A stretch of 64,000 nt of DNA, from contig NZ_RQVK01000006.1 in assembly GCF_003992015.1 (NCBI RefSeq), positions 1-64,000 of the forward strand, read 5' to 3'. This DNA is from Veillonella sp. VA137. Its GTDB lineage: Bacteria; Bacillota; Negativicutes; Veillonellales; Veillonellaceae. Under the pieces are notes generated by a model, which was not told the DNA's origin, searched no databases, and saw only the letters and a program-made list of their open reading frames with translations. The position numbers and the translations under genes are program-made. Positions 7,504-17,030 of this stretch are shown here, piece after piece; position 1 is the first letter of the stretch; each line of letters starts with the position of its first letter.

Positions 7504-8611
7504 TTGTTAGAAGACTTAAAAGGTCCTATCGACAATTTAGAGGAGCGTATTTTTGGAATGAGGGATTCACTTTAACATCGCTCAAAAAGAAGAACGCATA
7601 TTGACATTAGATATAAAAATGAGTGACCCTGATTTTTGGAATGACCCAGATGCAGCACGTGATATTTCCCAAGAGGCTACACAATTAAAAGATGCTGTAG
7701 AAGGATATAAAAAGCTTGTTACAGATGTGGAAGAAGCAAAACTCATGTTAGAGATGGCCATCGATGAAGAAGATATATCTATGGAAGGGGAACTGACTGC
7801 TATGGTAGAGCAGTTGACCCATGAAGTAGAGCACCGAGAAGTATTGCTTTTATTAAGTGGTGAATATGATAAGAACAATGCCATCCTTACGTTTCATGCT
7901 GGTGCCGGTGGTACAGAGGCACAAGATTGGTGTTCTATGCTAATTCGGATGTACTTGCGTTGGGCGGAAAAACAAGGATACAGCATTTCTCTCATGGATG
8001 AACAAGTAGGCGATGAAGCGGGCATTAAAAGTGCGACCTTCCTCATCAAAGGGGAAAATGCTTTTGGGTATATGAAATCTGAAAAAGGCGTCCATCGTTT
8101 AGTTCGTATTTCTCCTTTTGATTCTGCCGCACGTCGTCATACATCATTCTGTGCCGTCGATGTGATGCCGGAAATTGATGAGACCGTAGAAATCAATCTA
8201 GATATGAAAGATGTACAAGTGGATACGTATCGTGCCAGCGGTGCGGGCGGACAGCACATCAACAAAACGGACTCTGCTGTGCGTATGACACATACCCCAA
8301 CAGGGATTGTTGTACAGTGTCAAAGTGAACGTTCACAAATTCAAAATAGAGAGCAATGTTTAAAATTATTGCGTGCTAAACTATTTGAACTAGAATTAGA
8401 AAAGCAAGCTGAACTGAAGGAACAATTAGGTGGTACCTATCAAGCCATTGAATGGGGTAGCCAAATTCGTTCCTATGTATTCCATCCGTACAATATGGTA
8501 AAAGATCATCGTACTAGCGTGGAAACAGGTAATGTGCAAGCTGTCATGGACGGCAACTTAGATCAATTTATGGAAGGATTCTTGAAGAAAGAAGCGAATT
8601 TAACAATATAA
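7504..8611 (+). CDS. prfB: Peptide chain release factor 2, programmed +1 frameshift
   Basis: RF2 recognises UAA and UGA and triggers peptide release. The gene is read in two frames. Codons 1-23 run from TTG 7504 (AGAGG at 7491-7495) to CTT 7570-7572 and meet TAA at 7573-7575. A +1 slip continues at AAC 7574 to the stop at 8609-8611, giving 368 residues, the normal RF2 length; the second frame alone (336 residues from TTG 7601) lacks the N-terminus. The join reads MRDSL then NIAQKEERI, aligning with the E. coli junction. SPF in RISPFDSAARRHTSF is the RF2 codon-recognition tripeptide and GGQ in GAGGQHINKTDSA is the catalytic loop. The stop at the slip site is UAA rather than the textbook UGA. 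Confidence 0.95.
7560..7576 (+). promoter_or_regulatory. prfB programmed frameshift site (CTT TAA C)
   Basis: GAGGG at 7560-7564 acts as internal Shine-Dalgarno-like sequence, then five bases, then CTT TAA C at 7570-7576. The P-site tRNA-Leu can slip from CTT to TTT. The spacing is two bases longer and the SD shorter than in the E. coli AGGGGG-TAT-CTT-TGA-C site, and the stop is UAA. Confidence 0.8.
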
Positions 8612-8621
8612 TGGAGTGACC

Positions 8622-9341
8622 GTGAGAAATTTCTTTTTTAAAACAATACTATTTGTCTTGATACTAGGGGGTATCGTCATCGGAGGCTCATCCTTTTTGT
8701 TACCTACTCTTGTGAGTCATGAAGTAGAATCAAGATTAGAAAGTGCTTTGCATCCAGAAACACAGTCCATGCGCGTTGAATCTTCTCCAGGATTCAAGTT
8801 AGCATTGGGAGAGATTGATTCATTTCGAGGTTCCTTAGATGGTGTTACCTTAGGTAAACTGAAAGTGCAGCGCTTAGCATTTGACCTACGTCAAATTCAG
8901 ATTGAGCCTAAAGAATTATTTTTCGACCAACAATTGCGCTTTACTAGCTTTGGACAAGGTCATATTGAAGGGATTATCCATCAAGATGATTTAAAACGAT
9001 ACATTGAACAACACTTATCTAGCTCCAGTGCCAAAGGGTTAACGATTGAAACTGTAGAGATTTCTGGTCGTGGCGTTGTAATGGTGGGGCGTATCGATGT
9101 AGGTGGATTCCTTTCTGGTAAGGTAACTATCCAAGGTCGATTGGAAATTGAAGGCAACACGTTGCAGTTTGCCACAGAAAAGTTGTCCATTGGTGGAGCT
9201 AGCTTGAACCGCTTATCTAGCGGTGTGGTGAAATCGATCCCTCTCTATGATTTTGGAAAGTTCCCAATTCCTGTTCAATTGGATCGTGTAGAAACAGGGC
9301 GTGAAGAAATTCATGTATTCGTGCATCCTGTTGCACAATAG
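8622..9341 (+). CDS. DUF2993-like (LmeA-type) membrane-anchored protein
   Basis: 239 residues from GTG 8622. GGAG at 8613-8616 lies five bases before it; a GTG at 8616 would overlap that SD and is less likely. Residues 5-25 form one hydrophobic segment (signal anchor or signal peptide). The rest is a beta-rich exported domain with repeated strands such as FLSGKVTIQGRLEIEG, resembling DUF2993 (LmeA-like) lipid-binding proteins. Function is not known from sequence; a periplasmic envelope role fits its position before DUF5693 and csaB. It starts 10 bases after prfB and ends 8 bases before the next gene, suggesting one transcript. Confidence 0.65.
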   Translation: MRNFFFKTILFVLILGGIVIGGSSFLLPTLVSHEVESRLESALHPETQSMRVESSPGFKLALGEIDSFRGSLDGVTLGKLKVQRLAFDLRQIQIEPKELFFDQQLRFTSFGQGHIEGIIHQDDLKRYIEQHLSSSSAKGLTIETVEISGRGVVMVGRIDVGGFLSGKVTIQGRLEIEGNTLQFATEKLSIGGASLNRLSSGVVKSIPLYDFGKFPIPVQLDRVETGREEIHVFVHPVAQ

Positions 9342-9349
9342 GAGGGCTT

Positions 9350-11374
9350 ATGAAATTAAAGACAATATCTATTTACACATGGATTTTATTGGCCTTTCTA
9401 GGTGTGGGCATTGTGAGTGGTCTTGTATTGGTGAAAGAACGGCATCATATCGAGGCACAGCAGGAGCAGATTGAAAACATCATCGACTATGATGGATTAC
9501 TTCGTGCCAATGCCTATGAGAAACGTTCCTTGCCGGAGGCTGTGGCAGCGGCTAAAGAGTCCGGTATTACTGCCTTAGCGATTTATGATAGAACTCTGCA
9601 AAAAGAAAAAGATGCAGGTCATATTCACATGTATAGTTCTAATGATTTGCAGCAGTTACAAGTAGAAGGTACACAGCCAGGTATGACCTATATGGGTGTC
9701 ATTCCTGGTAAGGAAGCTTACTTTCAAGAGGTACAGGAAGATTTAGTACGCCGCTTAGGCAAAGATAAAGTCACGGTATTCCAAACATCATTAGGCCCTA
9801 TGTTAGGATTAGCGTTGCCAAGTGATTCTTTAAAAGATATGAATTTAGGTATTTCTAAATTGCAAGCTCAAGAAGTGGCGAATCTAGGATTCCATGTCAT
9901 TGTACGTCCAACGAACTATAAAGGAGTGACTGTAGAAGATGTGGACCATGTGTTCCAACGTCTTGATGGAGTTTCTAATATAACGGGAATGGTCTTTGTA
10001 GGTAAAGAAGCCTTAGGGTATCCACTGCATGTAGATCGTACGTTAGAACAATTAGAAGCGCGCCATATTCCTGTAGTGGGGATCGAAGCAGTTAATCAAT
10101 TGCAATACTTCCCACAAGCTGGGTTCTTAGAAATGGCTAATGCGAATCACTATAAAGTAGGTAGATTGTACACTGTATCGAAAGAAGAAGTACGTAAGCT
10201 GACACCAGGTGAACTAGTGCAATGGTTCTACATCAGTGATATTGAACGAAATATTCGTTACAACTTGTTCCCATTATATGAACAAGGCGTAGATAACAGA
10301 ACAGCGTTAGAAACAACATTATTTGTAGCGAAACAAGTGACAGATAAATTACAAGCTCGTGGCTTTACTATAGGGGAAGCCTCTATCTATCCTGTGTATA
10401 CGCCGAACACCTTGTTGCGATTGTTAACGATGACAGGGGTCATAAGCTTGGCTACGTTAACGTTGGGACAATTTATACGTCTACGTAAGCCGTACTTACT
10501 CGGTCTATTTGTAGTAGGAAGTATCCTTTCTGTGGGAATTTACTTGATAACTACAGGCACAAAAATTATGTCGGCATGGGCATTGGTAGCAGCTATATCT
10601 GCTCCAGTTTTGGCCATGATGATGATCTTTGATTGTTGGTCGAAACGTAATCATACAGGCTTGTCTCCGTGGAGAAGTACCATAGAATCTGTGGTATATC
10701 TGATTGTGGCAGCCTTGATTGCAGCTATTGGTGGCATTAGCATTGCGGCTATGTTAGGGAGCACACAGTTCTTTATGGAATTTACTTTATTCCATGGTGT
10801 AAAATTAACCTTTGTGGCGCCAGTAGTATTGACTGCTATTGCCTATTTACAACGGTTTCCAATTTGGAAAGGAAGAATTATTTCTTCGGTGATGGATATC
10901 AAATCTTTCATTACAGAATTTGTGCAAATTGATATCAAAGTTTATAGTTTATTAATCGCGGGAGCCTTAGCGGTGGTAGCCTATGTGTTTGTAGGCCGCA
11001 GTGGTCATACAGCGGGTGTACCAGTGCCGTCTTGGGAACTCGCTTTACGTAGATTTTTGGAAAACACCATGTATGCACGACCTCGTGAAAAAGAATTTTT
11101 AATCGGTCATCCAGCATTCATGCTAGCTGCCTATGCTGTGGGAAGACGCATTCCAATGGTATTGCATTTCGCATTATCCGTAGGGGCTGTTATTGGCATT
11201 GCATCCATGGTAGAAACATTCTGCCATTTGCGTACGCCAGTGTATATGTCTATTGCTCGTGGTTATGATGGATTGCTATTAGGTATCGTCATCGGTTTAC
11301 TAGCGATTATAGCGGTGCGATTCATTGGCTATGGCATTCGTTGGTTCCAAGGACGAGGTGAAAGCCATGTGTAA
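9350..11374 (+). CDS. DUF5693 family multi-pass membrane protein
   Basis: 674 residues. An N-terminal membrane segment (about 7-28) precedes a large extracytoplasmic domain (about 30-360) and then roughly eight membrane helices to the C-terminus. The architecture and its place directly before csaB match DUF5693, a family that co-occurs with CsaB in Firmicutes and Negativicutes; biochemical function is unknown. The external domain has GIxALAIYDRTL-type segments that recur in the family. GGAGG at 9340-9345 sets the ATG at 9350. It overlaps csaB by 8 bases, so translation is likely coupled. A role in exporting or assembling a pyruvylated cell-surface polymer is inference. Confidence 0.8.
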   Translation: MKLKTISIYTWILLAFLGVGIVSGLVLVKERHHIEAQQEQIENIIDYDGLLRANAYEKRSLPEAVAAAKESGITALAIYDRTLQKEKDAGHIHMYSSNDLQQLQVEGTQPGMTYMGVIPGKEAYFQEVQEDLVRRLGKDKVTVFQTSLGPMLGLALPSDSLKDMNLGISKLQAQEVANLGFHVIVRPTNYKGVTVEDVDHVFQRLDGVSNITGMVFVGKEALGYPLHVDRTLEQLEARHIPVVGIEAVNQLQYFPQAGFLEMANANHYKVGRLYTVSKEEVRKLTPGELVQWFYISDIERNIRYNLFPLYEQGVDNRTALETTLFVAKQVTDKLQARGFTIGEASIYPVYTPNTLLRLLTMTGVISLATLTLGQFIRLRKPYLLGLFVVGSILSVGIYLITTGTKIMSAWALVAAISAPVLAMMMIFDCWSKRNHTGLSPWRSTIESVVYLIVAALIAAIGGISIAAMLGSTQFFMEFTLFHGVKLTFVAPVVLTAIAYLQRFPIWKGRIISSVMDIKSFITEFVQIDIKVYSLLIAGALAVVAYVFVGRSGHTAGVPVPSWELALRRFLENTMYARPREKEFLIGHPAFMLAAYAVGRRIPMVLHFALSVGAVIGIASMVETFCHLRTPVYMSIARGYDGLLLGIVIGLLAIIAVRFIGYGIRWFQGRGESHV

Positions 11375-12458
11375 GATACTCATTTCCGGTTATTATGGAT
11401 TTGGTAATGCCGGAGATGAAGCGCTATTAAGTTCTATTTTGCAAGCGTTGCTAGAACTAGAACCACGGGCTGAGATTACGGTGATTTCTGGAAATCCTGT
11501 AGAAACTATGAGCACCCACAAGGTGAAAGCTATTGGTCGATTTGATATGTGGAAGATATACCAAGCGATACATTCCTGTGATATGCTCATCAGTGGTGGC
11601 GGTAGTTTGTTGCAAGATGTTACAAGTGCTCGCAGTTTGTATTACTACTTGAGTATTATTGCTTTAGCGAATACATTGGGAAAACGAGTGATGATTTATG
11701 CCCAAGGGATTGGGCCTTTGCGTAAATCTATGGCTCGTGCCACGGTGGGACGTGTCTTGAATCAAGTGTCCCAGATTACCGTACGGGACCATGCCTCAAA
11801 AGAAGAGCTACTTTCACTAGGTATTCACGATGTACCGATTACAGTGACTGCTGATGCAGTACTTGGGATGCATCCAGTGGATACCACGGTGGGGCGTAAG
11901 ATGCTAGAATCCTATGGAGTGACTGCGGATAGACCGATTGTAGGAGTATCTGTACGATCATGGAAAGATTGCATAGACTATCAAGAAACATTGGCAGAGG
12001 CGCTTGACCAAATCCAGACCATAAAGGATGCGCAAATCGTATTCATACCTATGCAACATCGGGAAGATACGATGGAAGCAGAAACGATTGCTAACCTGAT
12101 GAAAAAAAAGTCTACGGTTCTAGTGGATGCGTATAGTACTACGGAGTTATTGGCGCTCAGCGGCTCTGTGGATGTCATGATAGGTGTACGGCTCCATGCA
12201 TTAGTATTTAGTGCGTTAATGGAAACACCTTGTTTAGGAATCTCTTATGACCCTAAAATTTTAAACTTTCTTCATATGATTGGTGAAGTGCCAGTAGGTG
12301 ATTTACATACATTAGAAGTAGAACCTATAGTGGCACGTACAGTAGAGGCTTTGGAACGAGGCAATTTCACAGAAACCGTGCTAGAAAATATCCATGAATT
12401 ACGAAGAAATGCATTAGAGAATGCCCGCATTGCCATTGGCATGCTGCATGATAAATAA
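11367..12458 (+). CDS. csaB: Polysaccharide pyruvyl transferase CsaB
   Basis: 363 residues from ATG 11367, after GAGGTG at 11355-11360; a longer frame starting at 11325 would lie wholly inside the previous gene. The N-terminus ILISGYYGFGNAGDEALL is the signature of CsaB, and GGSLLQD, RDHASKEEL and GVRLHALVFSALM are family blocks. CsaB adds ketal-linked pyruvate from PEP to cell-wall glycan, which in Gram-positives anchors SLH-domain proteins. In Negativicutes SLH outer-membrane proteins are reported to bind polyaminated peptidoglycan, so what CsaB modifies here is open. Confidence 0.93.
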   Translation: MCKILISGYYGFGNAGDEALLSSILQALLELEPRAEITVISGNPVETMSTHKVKAIGRFDMWKIYQAIHSCDMLISGGGSLLQDVTSARSLYYYLSIIALANTLGKRVMIYAQGIGPLRKSMARATVGRVLNQVSQITVRDHASKEELLSLGIHDVPITVTADAVLGMHPVDTTVGRKMLESYGVTADRPIVGVSVRSWKDCIDYQETLAEALDQIQTIKDAQIVFIPMQHREDTMEAETIANLMKKKSTVLVDAYSTTELLALSGSVDVMIGVRLHALVFSALMETPCLGISYDPKILNFLHMIGEVPVGDLHTLEVEPIVARTVEALERGNFTETVLENIHELRRNALENARIAIGMLHDK

Positions 12459-12496
12459 TTTACCTTAGAATTGTGTATAACACGGGAGGGTATAGT

Positions 12497-13324
12497 ATGT
12501 TAACACTTGAACAAAAACAATTGATACAAGAAAAAGCAAAAGCGATTCGTGTAAACATCGTGAAAGCTGTAACAGCAGCAAAATCTGGTCATCCAGGAGG
12601 ATCTTTGTCCATTGCTGATGTAATGAGTTTGTTGTACTTTCAAGAAATGAATGTAAATCCAAATGAGCCGAAAGATCCAAATCGCGATCGTTTTGTCTTA
12701 TCTAAAGGACATGCTGCACCAGCTCTGTATGCTACATTAGCAGAAAAAGGGTTCTTTCCAACAGAAGAATTACTAAACTTGCGCAAAATTGACCATATCT
12801 TACAAGGTCATCCAGATATGAAATACATTCCAGGTGTAGATATGTCCACTGGTTCCTTAGGACAAGGTATTTCCGCGGCTTGTGGTATGGCATTGGCAGG
12901 TAAAATTGATGGAGCCTCTTACCGTGTGTACTCTGTACTAGGTGACGGAGAATTAGAAGAAGGGCAAGTATGGGAAGCAGCGATGTTTGCAGCGCATTAT
13001 AAATTGTCCAACTTAACAGCGTTTGTAGATTATAATGGATTGCAAATCGACGGTGACATCACAAAAGTTATGAGTCCATTGCCAATTGATGAAAAATTCA
13101 AAGCTTTCGGTTGGCATGTGATCGTGGTGGATGGTCATGATATTGATGCTTTACACGAAGCAGTTATAGAAGCAAAAGCAACTACAGATAAACCGACTAT
13201 GGTGATTATGAATACTGTCAAAGGGAAAGGTGTACAAGCTATGGAAGGCCAAGCCGGCTGGCATGGTAAGGCGCCATCACAAGAAGAATGTGACAAATTT
13301 GTAGCGGAATTGTTGGAGGTGTAA
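12497..13324 (+). CDS. Transketolase, N-terminal (TPP-binding) subunit
   Basis: 275 residues from ATG 12497, with GGGAGG at 12484-12489 (an upstream in-frame ATG at 12473 lacks an SD). This is the first half of a split transketolase: SGHPGGSLS near residue 32 and GDGELEEGQVWEA followed by DYNGLQIDG form the thiamine diphosphate/metal site. With the next gene it transfers two-carbon units in the non-oxidative pentose phosphate pathway. The two subunits are 2 bases apart. The split form is common in anaerobic Firmicutes and some archaea and is not a frameshift, since the second gene has its own GGAGGTG and ATG. Confidence 0.96.
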   Translation: MLTLEQKQLIQEKAKAIRVNIVKAVTAAKSGHPGGSLSIADVMSLLYFQEMNVNPNEPKDPNRDRFVLSKGHAAPALYATLAEKGFFPTEELLNLRKIDHILQGHPDMKYIPGVDMSTGSLGQGISAACGMALAGKIDGASYRVYSVLGDGELEEGQVWEAAMFAAHYKLSNLTAFVDYNGLQIDGDITKVMSPLPIDEKFKAFGWHVIVVDGHDIDALHEAVIEAKATTDKPTMVIMNTVKGKGVQAMEGQAGWHGKAPSQEECDKFVAELLEV

Positions 13325-13326
13325 TC

Positions 13327-14259
13327 ATGGGAAAAGCGACTCGTGAAGCATATGGTACAGCTTTAGTAAAAGTGGGTGCTACTCATAAAGATGTTGTTGT
13401 ATTAGATGCAGATTTATCAAAATCTACAAAAACTGATGAATTTAAAAAAGTATATCCTGAACGATTCTTTAATGTAGGGATTGCAGAGCAAAACTTAATT
13501 TCTGTAGGTGCTGGCTTAGCAGCAGCAGGAAAAGTGCCATTTGTATCTTCCTTTGCTATGTTTGCTACCGGCCGTGCATTTGAACAAGTGCGTAACGCTG
13601 TGTGCTATCCAAAATTAAATGTAAAAGTATGTGCTACTCACGCAGGTATCACTGTCGGTGAAGACGGTGCGACACACCAAAGTTTAGAAGATATTTCTTG
13701 CATGCGTACATTGCCTAATATGACTGTTGTAGTACCAGCAGATGCAGCAGAAACAGAAGCAGTCATTGCTTGGGCAGCGGAGTACCATGGTCCAGTGTAT
13801 GTGCGCTTAGGCCGTGCTGGCGTAGAAGATGTGACACCAGAAGGTTACACATTTGTGCCGGGCAAATCTCAACAATTACGTGATGGCAAAGATGCAACAA
13901 TTATTGCTTGCGGTGCCTTAGTGGGACCAGCCGTAGAAGCAGCGGCTACGTTAGAAGCAGAAGGTATTTCTGTACGTGTTATCAATATGGCATCCATTAA
14001 GCCTATTGATGCAGAGGCGATTGTAAAGGCAGCGAAAGAGACAGGCCTATTGATCACAGCAGAAGAACATAATGTGATTGGTGGTTTAGGTAGTGCTGTG
14101 GCAGAAGTTGTGGTGAAAGAATACCCAGTGCCAATGGAATTTGTCGGTGTGAAAGATACCTTTGGTGAATCTGGTACACCGAAAGAGTTGATGGCAAAAT
14201 ATGGATTAACAGCAGCTGATATTGTAGCAGCTACTAAACGAGGTATAACACGAAAATAG
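13327..14259 (+). CDS. Transketolase, C-terminal subunit
   Basis: 310 residues. It contains the pyrimidine-binding domain (GIAEQNLISVGAGLAAAGK, SFAMFATGRAFEQVRN) and the C-terminal transketolase domain (about 190-305). It pairs with the subunit encoded 2 bases upstream to form the active enzyme, giving a combined length near that of a single-chain transketolase. SD GGAGGTG sits in the last codons of the upstream gene. Fifteen bases separate its stop from ftsE, so read-through from the transketolase genes into the division genes is possible. Confidence 0.96.
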   Translation: MGKATREAYGTALVKVGATHKDVVVLDADLSKSTKTDEFKKVYPERFFNVGIAEQNLISVGAGLAAAGKVPFVSSFAMFATGRAFEQVRNAVCYPKLNVKVCATHAGITVGEDGATHQSLEDISCMRTLPNMTVVVPADAAETEAVIAWAAEYHGPVYVRLGRAGVEDVTPEGYTFVPGKSQQLRDGKDATIIACGALVGPAVEAAATLEAEGISVRVINMASIKPIDAEAIVKAAKETGLLITAEEHNVIGGLGSAVAEVVVKEYPVPMEFVGVKDTFGESGTPKELMAKYGLTAADIVAATKRGITRK

Positions 14260-14274
14260 GAAGGGAATGATAGA

Positions 14275-14961
14275 ATGATAGAATTTAGAAATGTCCATAA
14301 AGTATACGACAATGGTTCTATTGCTTTAGAGGATGTATCGATTCATATTGAAAAAGGAGAATTCGTATTAGTCTGTGGGCATTCTGGAGCAGGTAAATCA
14401 ACATTTATTAAGTTACTTTCACATGAAGTCACACCAGATTCTGGAACGGTTATTGTGAATGATGTTGATGTAACACGTATCAAATCTAGTAAAGTACCGT
14501 ACTTGCGTAGAAAGTTAGGTATTGTATTCCAAGATTTCCGATTATTACCATCAAAAACAGTATTTGAAAACATTGCTTTCGCTTTGGAAGTTATTGAAGA
14601 AAAACCAAAAGTAATTCAAGAAAAAGTGTACAATGTGTTGGAATTGGTAGGATTAAGCGATAAGGCCAATGATTTGCCACAAGACTTAAGTGGTGGGGAA
14701 CAACAGCGGGTTGCTATTGCTAGAGCTATTGTAAATAAACCATTGGTGTTGATTGCAGACGAACCAACAGGTAACTTGGACCCTCAGACAAGTCGTGATA
14801 TTTCCGACCTTTTCAAAGCCATTAATAACTCCGGTACAACCGTGGTGATGGTAACACATGATATGGATATGGTGTCCTATCTAAACAAACGAGTGATTGC
14901 CTTAGAAGGCGGTCGTGTTGTGAGTGATCAAATGAGAGGGGCCGCATTCCATGAAAATTAG
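14275..14961 (+). CDS. ftsE: Cell division ABC ATPase FtsE
   Basis: 228 residues with Walker [10 protein letters not shown] (35-43), Q-loop [20 protein letters not shown], signature [13 protein letters not shown] and Walker [13 protein letters not shown]. FtsE is the cytoplasmic ATPase that, with FtsX, drives conformational control of a periplasmic cell-wall hydrolase at the division site. The DFRLLP segment is typical of FtsE rather than other small ABC ATPases. It overlaps ftsX by 11 bases, and the downstream LytM peptidase is the likely partner. Confidence 0.97.
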   Translation: MIEFRNVHKVYDNGSIALEDVSIHIEKGEFVLVCGHSGAGKSTFIKLLSHEVTPDSGTVIVNDVDVTRIKSSKVPYLRRKLGIVFQDFRLLPSKTVFENIAFALEVIEEKPKVIQEKVYNVLELVGLSDKANDLPQDLSGGEQQRVAIARAIVNKPLVLIADEPTGNLDPQTSRDISDLFKAINNSGTTVVMVTHDMDMVSYLNKRVIALEGGRVVSDQMRGAAFHEN

Positions 14962-15838
14962 AACGTTTAAGTATTATATAAAAGAAGCCATTAAATCCAT
15001 GCGTCGCAATGGATTGATGTCCTTGGCATCTATTTCCACAGTCACATTGTCTTTGTTTATCTTGGGCGTGTTTGCTTGTGGTGTCGTGAACCTTAACAAT
15101 TTGGCATCCCATTTAGAGAGCCAAGTGCAAATTAGTATCTATTTGAAGGACAATTTAACAACACCGCAAGTAATGGAATTAGGCAAAAAATTAAAGGCAT
15201 TACCAGAGCTGAAAGACATTGAATTTGTCACAAAAGATGAAGCTATGAAACGCTTTAAAGAGCGTTTAGGGGAACAACAGCAATTAGTAGACTCCCTAGA
15301 TGGACATAACCCATTACCAACGTCCTATGTATTGACTTTCAATACACCAGACCAAGTAAAATCTACAGCAGAAGTGGTGTCTAAATATCCAGAAGTTGAA
15401 AGTGCCCATTATGGACAAGATGTGATTGAGCAAATTTTTGAAGTTACAAAAATTATCCGTATCGGCGGTATTGTGCTCATCGCGTTCCTAGCAGGGGCTA
15501 CTTTATTTATCATTTCTAATACGATTCGGTTGACTGTGTTTGCCCGTCGTAAAGAAATTGGAATTATGAAATATGTAGGGGCTACGAACTGGTTTATCCG
15601 TTGGCCTTTCGTATTGGAAGGTATGTTTTTAGGCGCTATTGGTGGTGCGATTGCAGGTGTTGCTACATGGCAATTTTATCGCTATATCACGATGGAAGTG
15701 ATTGCAAACTTTGCTTTCATGCCATTGGTGCCAATGATGCCATTTATCTATCAATTATCCGCAGGATTAGTTGGGATAGGTGTCATTGTAGGTGCTATTG
15801 GTAGTACCATTTCGTTAAAACAATATATGAAAGTGTAG
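14951..15838 (+). CDS. ftsX: Cell division membrane protein FtsX
   Basis: 295 residues with a cytoplasmic N-terminus, TM1 (about 24-46), an extracytoplasmic loop (about 48-170) and three C-terminal TM helices in the MacB/FtsX permease fold. RRNGLMSLASISTVTLSLF is the family N-terminal block, and RRKEIGIMKYVGATNWFIRWPF is the coupling region after TM2. The external loop is expected to bind the coiled coil of the peptidase encoded 2 bases downstream. The ATG lies inside ftsE. Confidence 0.96.
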   Translation: MKIRTFKYYIKEAIKSMRRNGLMSLASISTVTLSLFILGVFACGVVNLNNLASHLESQVQISIYLKDNLTTPQVMELGKKLKALPELKDIEFVTKDEAMKRFKERLGEQQQLVDSLDGHNPLPTSYVLTFNTPDQVKSTAEVVSKYPEVESAHYGQDVIEQIFEVTKIIRIGGIVLIAFLAGATLFIISNTIRLTVFARRKEIGIMKYVGATNWFIRWPFVLEGMFLGAIGGAIAGVATWQFYRYITMEVIANFAFMPLVPMMPFIYQLSAGLVGIGVIVGAIGSTISLKQYMKV

Positions 15839-15840
15839 GA

Positions 15841-17022
15841 ATGATGAAGAAAAAAACAGTAACACTAGTAGCTAGTTTACTATGCGGTTCTATCATGATG
15901 GCTACACCGTACTGGTATCAGGCACAAGATGAAGACTTAACGAATCAACTGTCAAATATTCAACAACAAATGACAAATGAGGCGAATAAAAAGTCGGAAG
16001 CAGAAAAAACGATTGGTACCGTATATGAACAGTTACATGCGATACAGATTGAATTAGATACTGCTACGGCAGAATTAAAACAAGTGCAGGCAGATCGGAT
16101 TCAATTAGATAAAGATATTACAAAAACAGAAGCGGAATTGAAAGCAGCACAAGCTCGCTTGCAGTCTCGTGAAAAAGTATTCTATAAACGGGTACGAGAT
16201 ATTTATATCAACGGTCGTTTAAGCTACTTAGATGTGGTAGTGGGCTCTAAAGATTTTAGCGATTTTGCGAATCGTATGGAAATGTTGAAACGCATTTTAC
16301 AATCCGATATGGATTTAATCAACACCATCAAAACAGAGCGAGAAGAAATTGCTAGCAAAAAAGCTAAGCTAGAGGAAGATCGTGCTAAAGTATTAGAATT
16401 AGAAAAAGTAGCGCAAGAAAAGCAGAACTTAATCAACCAGAAAAAAGCAGAACGTCAAGCTGTCTTAGAACGGGCTATGAATGACCGAGATACAGCAGAG
16501 CGTGCTTATAATGAGTTAATGGCGTCCTCCGCAAGTATTACAGCGATGTTGCAACAACGTGCAGCAGAACGTGCGGCAGCTGCAGCAGCTGCTAGCCAAG
16601 GCGGTGGCGGTGGTGGTGGTGCTACATGGGTACAAGGTACAGGCCAATTGGCAGCACCAGTTGTGGCTCCTATCACATCTGACTTTGGTTGGCGGATTCA
16701 TCCAATTTATGGTACACGTCGTTTACATGCGGGCACCGATTTTGGGGTGGATGAAGGTACACCTGTGCATGCAGCGGATGGTGGGGTTGTCGTAGAAGCT
16801 GGTTGGGTCAGCGGATATGGATATACTGTTATCATTGACCATGGAAATGGCATGTCTACTTTGTACGCTCATAATAGTGATGTAGCGGTAAGCCCGGGCC
16901 AAACTGTATCGAAAGGTCAAGTAGTTTCCTACTCAGGTAATACCGGTGGTTCTACAGGTCCACACCTTCATTTTGAGGTGCGTATTAATGGTGAACCAAC
17001 AGATCCGATGGGATACTTATAG
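15841..17022 (+). CDS. EnvC/PcsB-like murein hydrolase, coiled coil plus M23 (LytM) domain
   Basis: 393 residues (ATG 15841; ATG 15844 is an equally possible start). A signal peptide (about 1-21) is followed by a long coiled coil (about 28-250) with LTNQLSNIQQQM and EIASKKAKLEEDRAKV, a seven-Gly linker and a C-terminal M23 domain. The zinc ligands are intact: HAGTDFG and HLHFE. E. coli EnvC has lost these ligands and only activates amidases, so this protein is probably a peptidoglycan endopeptidase in its own right, controlled by FtsEX as PcsB or CwlO are in Firmicutes. Its place directly after ftsX supports this. Confidence 0.9.
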   Translation: MMKKKTVTLVASLLCGSIMMATPYWYQAQDEDLTNQLSNIQQQMTNEANKKSEAEKTIGTVYEQLHAIQIELDTATAELKQVQADRIQLDKDITKTEAELKAAQARLQSREKVFYKRVRDIYINGRLSYLDVVVGSKDFSDFANRMEMLKRILQSDMDLINTIKTEREEIASKKAKLEEDRAKVLELEKVAQEKQNLINQKKAERQAVLERAMNDRDTAERAYNELMASSASITAMLQQRAAERAAAAAAASQGGGGGGGATWVQGTGQLAAPVVAPITSDFGWRIHPIYGTRRLHAGTDFGVDEGTPVHAADGGVVVEAGWVSGYGYTVIIDHGNGMSTLYAHNSDVAVSPGQTVSKGQVVSYSGNTGGSTGPHLHFEVRINGEPTDPMGYL

Positions 17023-17030
17023 AGGAGACT

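Noticed and set aside
7601-8611. prfB called as a 336-aa gene from TTG 7601
   Set aside because: This start has no SD and would drop the N-terminal helix. The upstream frame with the CTT TAA slip site restores the normal RF2 length.
12497-14259. Split transketolase as a frameshifted single gene
   Set aside because: The second gene has its own SD and ATG, the domain boundary is the usual one and two-subunit transketolases are well known.
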